Source: an uncultured Olleya sp. (GTDB lineage: Bacteria > Bacteroidota > Bacteroidia > Flavobacteriales > Flavobacteriaceae). From it: DNA of 64,000 nt. Within the stretch, counting starts at the first letter, position 1. Each line of letters begins with the position of its first letter. The notes beneath the pieces are model-generated. The model saw only the letters and a list, made by a program, of their open reading frames with translations, was not told the origin of the DNA and did no database searches. The stretch lies in contig CANNFD010000003.1 in the NCBI GenBank assembly GCA_947503885.1, forward strand, positions 248,001 to 312,000, in the 5' to 3' direction. Shown here piece by piece: positions 61,729 to 64,000 of the stretch. A program made the position numbers and the translations under genes.

Positions 61729-62697
61729 ATGAAAACAAAATACTTACTATATACTTTAATAGTTAGCCTACTATTTATAGGGTGTAAAACACAGAATAGC
61801 TCTAAACAAACTAATGAGAACGCTGACAAAGTAACGACAACACAAAACAACACAGTTAGTGTTGATTATATGTTTGATACAGTGGCTTTAATTGAAGACA
61901 TTAAAACATTATCCTCTGATGCTTTTGAAGGGCGAAGAACAGGAACTAAAGGAGCAGAACTAGCAAGGGATTTTATTGTTAAAAGATTTGAACAATTAAA
62001 TGTAAAACCACTACTCTCTACTTATCTACAACCCTTTACTTTTGAAGCTAGAAAAAGTTATAACGCTACTAATATCTTAGGATTGATAGAAGGGACTACA
62101 AGCACTAATAAATACATAGTTTTGTCAGCACATTACGACCATGAAGGTATTAAAAATGGACAGATTTATAACGGAGCAGATGATGATGCTTCAGGTGTTA
62201 GTGCGTTATTTGCTTTTGCAGACTATTTTAAAAATAACCCCCCTAAGTACAATGTTATTTTGGCTGCTTTTGATGCTGAAGAGCTGGGTTTAAAAGGTGC
62301 TTACCATTTTGTTAACGACAATACTATACAACAAAAAAACATTGTTTTAAACCTTAATATGGATATGATAAGTAGGAGTGATGACAACCAATTATTTGCA
62401 GTTGGGTCACGATTTTATCCAAAACTAAAACCTGCTCTAGAAAATTTTAAAGATATTGGAAAAGTTGACTTATTAATTGGTCACGAAGGATTAGACACTG
62501 GAGATAATTGGACCTTTTCAAGCGATCACGCTGCATTCCACAAAGCCAATATTCCGTTTATTTATTTTGGAGTTGCAGATCATGAAGATTACCATAAGCC
62601 TACTGATGATTTTGAAAACATTGACCAACAATTTTTTAAGGATGCAGTACAAACAATTATAACCGTATTTAATACGTTTGATAGTTTAGAATTTTAA
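61729..62697 (+). CDS. M28 family zinc aminopeptidase lipoprotein
   Basis: This 322-residue lipoprotein has lipobox IGC (Cys19). The M28 metal sites are visible: AHYDHEG (His, Asp), GADDDASG (bridging Asp), FDAEELGLKGA (catalytic Glu-Glu), MDMISRS (Asp) and HEDYHKPTDDF (His). It cleaves N-terminal residues from periplasmic or extracellular peptides. It starts 27 nt past the sdh terminator and is followed 5 nt later by the MutS-like gene, suggesting co-transcription. Confidence 0.92.
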   Translation: MKTKYLLYTLIVSLLFIGCKTQNSSKQTNENADKVTTTQNNTVSVDYMFDTVALIEDIKTLSSDAFEGRRTGTKGAELARDFIVKRFEQLNVKPLLSTYLQPFTFEARKSYNATNILGLIEGTTSTNKYIVLSAHYDHEGIKNGQIYNGADDDASGVSALFAFADYFKNNPPKYNVILAAFDAEELGLKGAYHFVNDNTIQQKNIVLNLNMDMISRSDDNQLFAVGSRFYPKLKPALENFKDIGKVDLLIGHEGLDTGDNWTFSSDHAAFHKANIPFIYFGVADHEDYHKPTDDFENIDQQFFKDAVQTIITVFNTFDSLEF

Positions 62698-62702
62698 TAA
62701 TA

Positions 62703-64000
62703 ATGACAGACCATTTACAGTACTATAAAACTAATATAGACAACTATACCGCTCAAGTTTCAAAACTATATAAACAGCTAACCATTTTAAGTATAGCTAG
62801 ATTGTTAGTCTTTGTTGCAACCGGAATCGGAGCATATTTTACATTTAATAATTGGCTATTATTTGTAGTAATTATTGTTGTCGGTATTGTAGTTTTTATC
62901 TTTTTATTATCTAAATACACCACGATTAAAGCCGTCTATAATTTAAAAAAAGAGTTAGTCGCAATTAATAAAGAAGAATTAAAGATTGCTAACGGTGATT
63001 TTTTTGATAGAAATCAAGGAGTGCAATTTCAAGACGCTAGTCATAACTATGCTTTGGATATTGACTTGTTTGGTAGAGGTAGTTTTTATCAATTTATTAA
63101 TAGAACTGCAATTAATGAAGGTTCAGTAAAATTAGCCAATAGCTTAAAAGCAAACGCTACAGATAATATTATTTCTAGGCAAGAGGCTGTAAAAGAGTTA
63201 GCTGCAAAGTCAGATTGGAGACAACAATTTCAGGCATATGCTAGTTTGATAAATGCCGAAACTAAAGCAACAACGATAGTAGATTTTTTAAAAAATCACC
63301 AATCGTTTATGCCACAAATTTTTAAATATATCCCATTAGTTATTTCTATGCTTTCTGTTGTAATTTTTGGATTAGCAATTGCAAAAGTTATTCCGGCAAT
63401 AAGTATAGGATATTGGCTATTTGTTGGTTTATTAATCACGGGTCGTTATCTAAAAAAAATAAATAGTCTAGCTGCTAATACAGATAGAATGCGTGATACG
63501 TTTAGGCAATATGCATCGCTTTTAAATGCTATAGAAAACGAATCATTTACTTCACAATTATTACTAGACAAGCAGGCTCAGATTCAATTAAAAGATAAAA
63601 AAGCATCTCAGATTTTAAAAGAATTATCTAGTGCTATGGATGCATTGGATAACAGAAATAATCTGATTTCGGCAATCTTTGGTAATGGTTATTTTTTAAC
63701 AGATTTAAAAAACACTTATAAAATAGAACAGTGGATAACTAACTATAAAGATAAAGTAGAAGATTGGTTTGAAGTGGTTGCTTTTTTTGATGCTTATAAT
63801 AGTTTAGGTAATTATGGGTTTAATCACCCACACTATGTCTATCCACAAATAGTTGATAAAAATAGTGATACTAAAGTAACGCAATTAGGGCATCCCTTAT
63901 TAAAAACGGATAAAAGAGTTGATAATGATTTTGAAATAAGAAACCGCCAGTTTTTTATTATTACTGGCGCTAATATGGCAGGTAAAAGTACATTTTTACG
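62703..64000 (+). CDS. Membrane-anchored MutS-like ATPase (5' part, cut by the window edge)
   Basis: About 432 codons are visible, open at the right edge. Two hydrophobic pairs (residues about 28-75 and 215-252) predict membrane anchoring, unlike classic MutS. Between them are a helical MutS clamp-like region (GRGSFYQFINRTAINEGSVKLA) and, near the edge, the Walker A GANMAGKST. The mismatch-binding domain with its Phe-x-Glu is absent from the visible part, so it is not a housekeeping MutS. This matches the MutS-related ATPase family common in Bacteroidota; function is unknown. It starts 5 nt after the M28 gene. Confidence 0.85.
   Translation, partial: MTDHLQYYKTNIDNYTAQVSKLYKQLTILSIARLLVFVATGIGAYFTFNNWLLFVVIIVVGIVVFIFLLSKYTTIKAVYNLKKELVAINKEELKIANGDFFDRNQGVQFQDASHNYALDIDLFGRGSFYQFINRTAINEGSVKLANSLKANATDNIISRQEAVKELAAKSDWRQQFQAYASLINAETKATTIVDFLKNHQSFMPQIFKYIPLVISMLSVVIFGLAIAKVIPAISIGYWLFVGLLITGRYLKKINSLAANTDRMRDTFRQYASLLNAIENESFTSQLLLDKQAQIQLKDKKASQILKELSSAMDALDNRNNLISAIFGNGYFLTDLKNTYKIEQWITNYKDKVEDWFEVVAFFDAYNSLGNYGFNHPHYVYPQIVDKNSDTKVTQLGHPLLKTDKRVDNDFEIRNRQFFIITGANMAGKSTFL

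Noticed and set aside
1-64000. CRISPR arrays, insertion sequences or prophage
   Set aside because: No regularly spaced repeats, transposase motifs or phage structural genes were seen on either strand.

Overview
The window is a stretch of low-GC chromosome from a member of the Bacteroidota, almost certainly a marine Flavobacteriaceae (Olleya/Lacinutrix/Winogradskyella-like). The evidence is AT-rich codon use, flavobacterial promoters of the TTG-N17-20-TAnnTTTG type with no visible Shine-Dalgarno sequences, many short lipoproteins, type IX secretion (T9SS) C-terminal domains, a single-subunit SdhC cytochrome b, and family-restricted genes such as DUF3078, DUF2480 and the short-chain L-threonine dehydrogenase. 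No phage, transposase, CRISPR array or rRNA is visible. One tRNA (Asn, GTT) is present.

Layout: 0-3 kb holds ferrous iron uptake (feoA-feoB, feoB running off the left edge) and a Sco-type thioredoxin. 3.2-6.9 kb holds rseP, tRNA-Asn, L-threonine dehydrogenase and two lipoproteins. 7-12.8 kb holds a large T9SS-exported BNR propeller protein and an M13 peptidase. 12.8-16.3 kb holds TPR, CBS, GNAT, zinc-ribbon and single-strand-binding genes. 16.3-23.3 kb is a sensory/envelope locus: a six-gene operon of small envelope proteins, an operon of a secreted protein, AraC regulator, receiver protein and CHASE3 histidine kinase, and a divergent cyclase-like DUF3095 gene. 23.3-29.7 kb holds an EEP nuclease-family protein, hflX, a class A PBP and DUF3078. 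29.8-41.2 kb holds the SUF iron-sulfur assembly genes in two blocks (sufA-B-lipoprotein-C-D-membrane protein-S, and sufE-sufT-ABC exporter-DUF2480), separated by a pappalysin-type protease and a META lipoprotein. 41.3-47.4 kb is a five-gene extracytoplasmic operon with an MbnH-like dihaem peroxidase, MbnP, a seven-bladed propeller lipoprotein and two choice-of-anchor-B proteins. 47.6-57 kb holds thiL, hydrolases, brnQ, aminopeptidase P and a second giant BNR protein. 57-64 kb holds a lipoprotein, sdhCAB, an M28 peptidase and a membrane-anchored MutS-like ATPase cut by the right edge.

Two parts deserve most attention. First, the 16-23 kb locus carries four copies of a core motif (ATGTAA, usually preceded by AAAATN), each ending exactly 22 nt upstream of a TAnnTTTG-like -7 box. 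Two copies are in tandem ahead of the small-envelope-protein operon. Two lie back to back as a perfect 14-bp inverted repeat between the sensor operon and the cyclase-like gene. This predicts one shared regulon, possibly driven by the AraC protein encoded inside it. Second, the MbnP/MbnH operon is a predicted surface copper system that lacks methanobactin genes and includes duplicated propeller proteins with conserved histidines.

All functional calls come from reading the sequence and from remembered family features. No database search was run.
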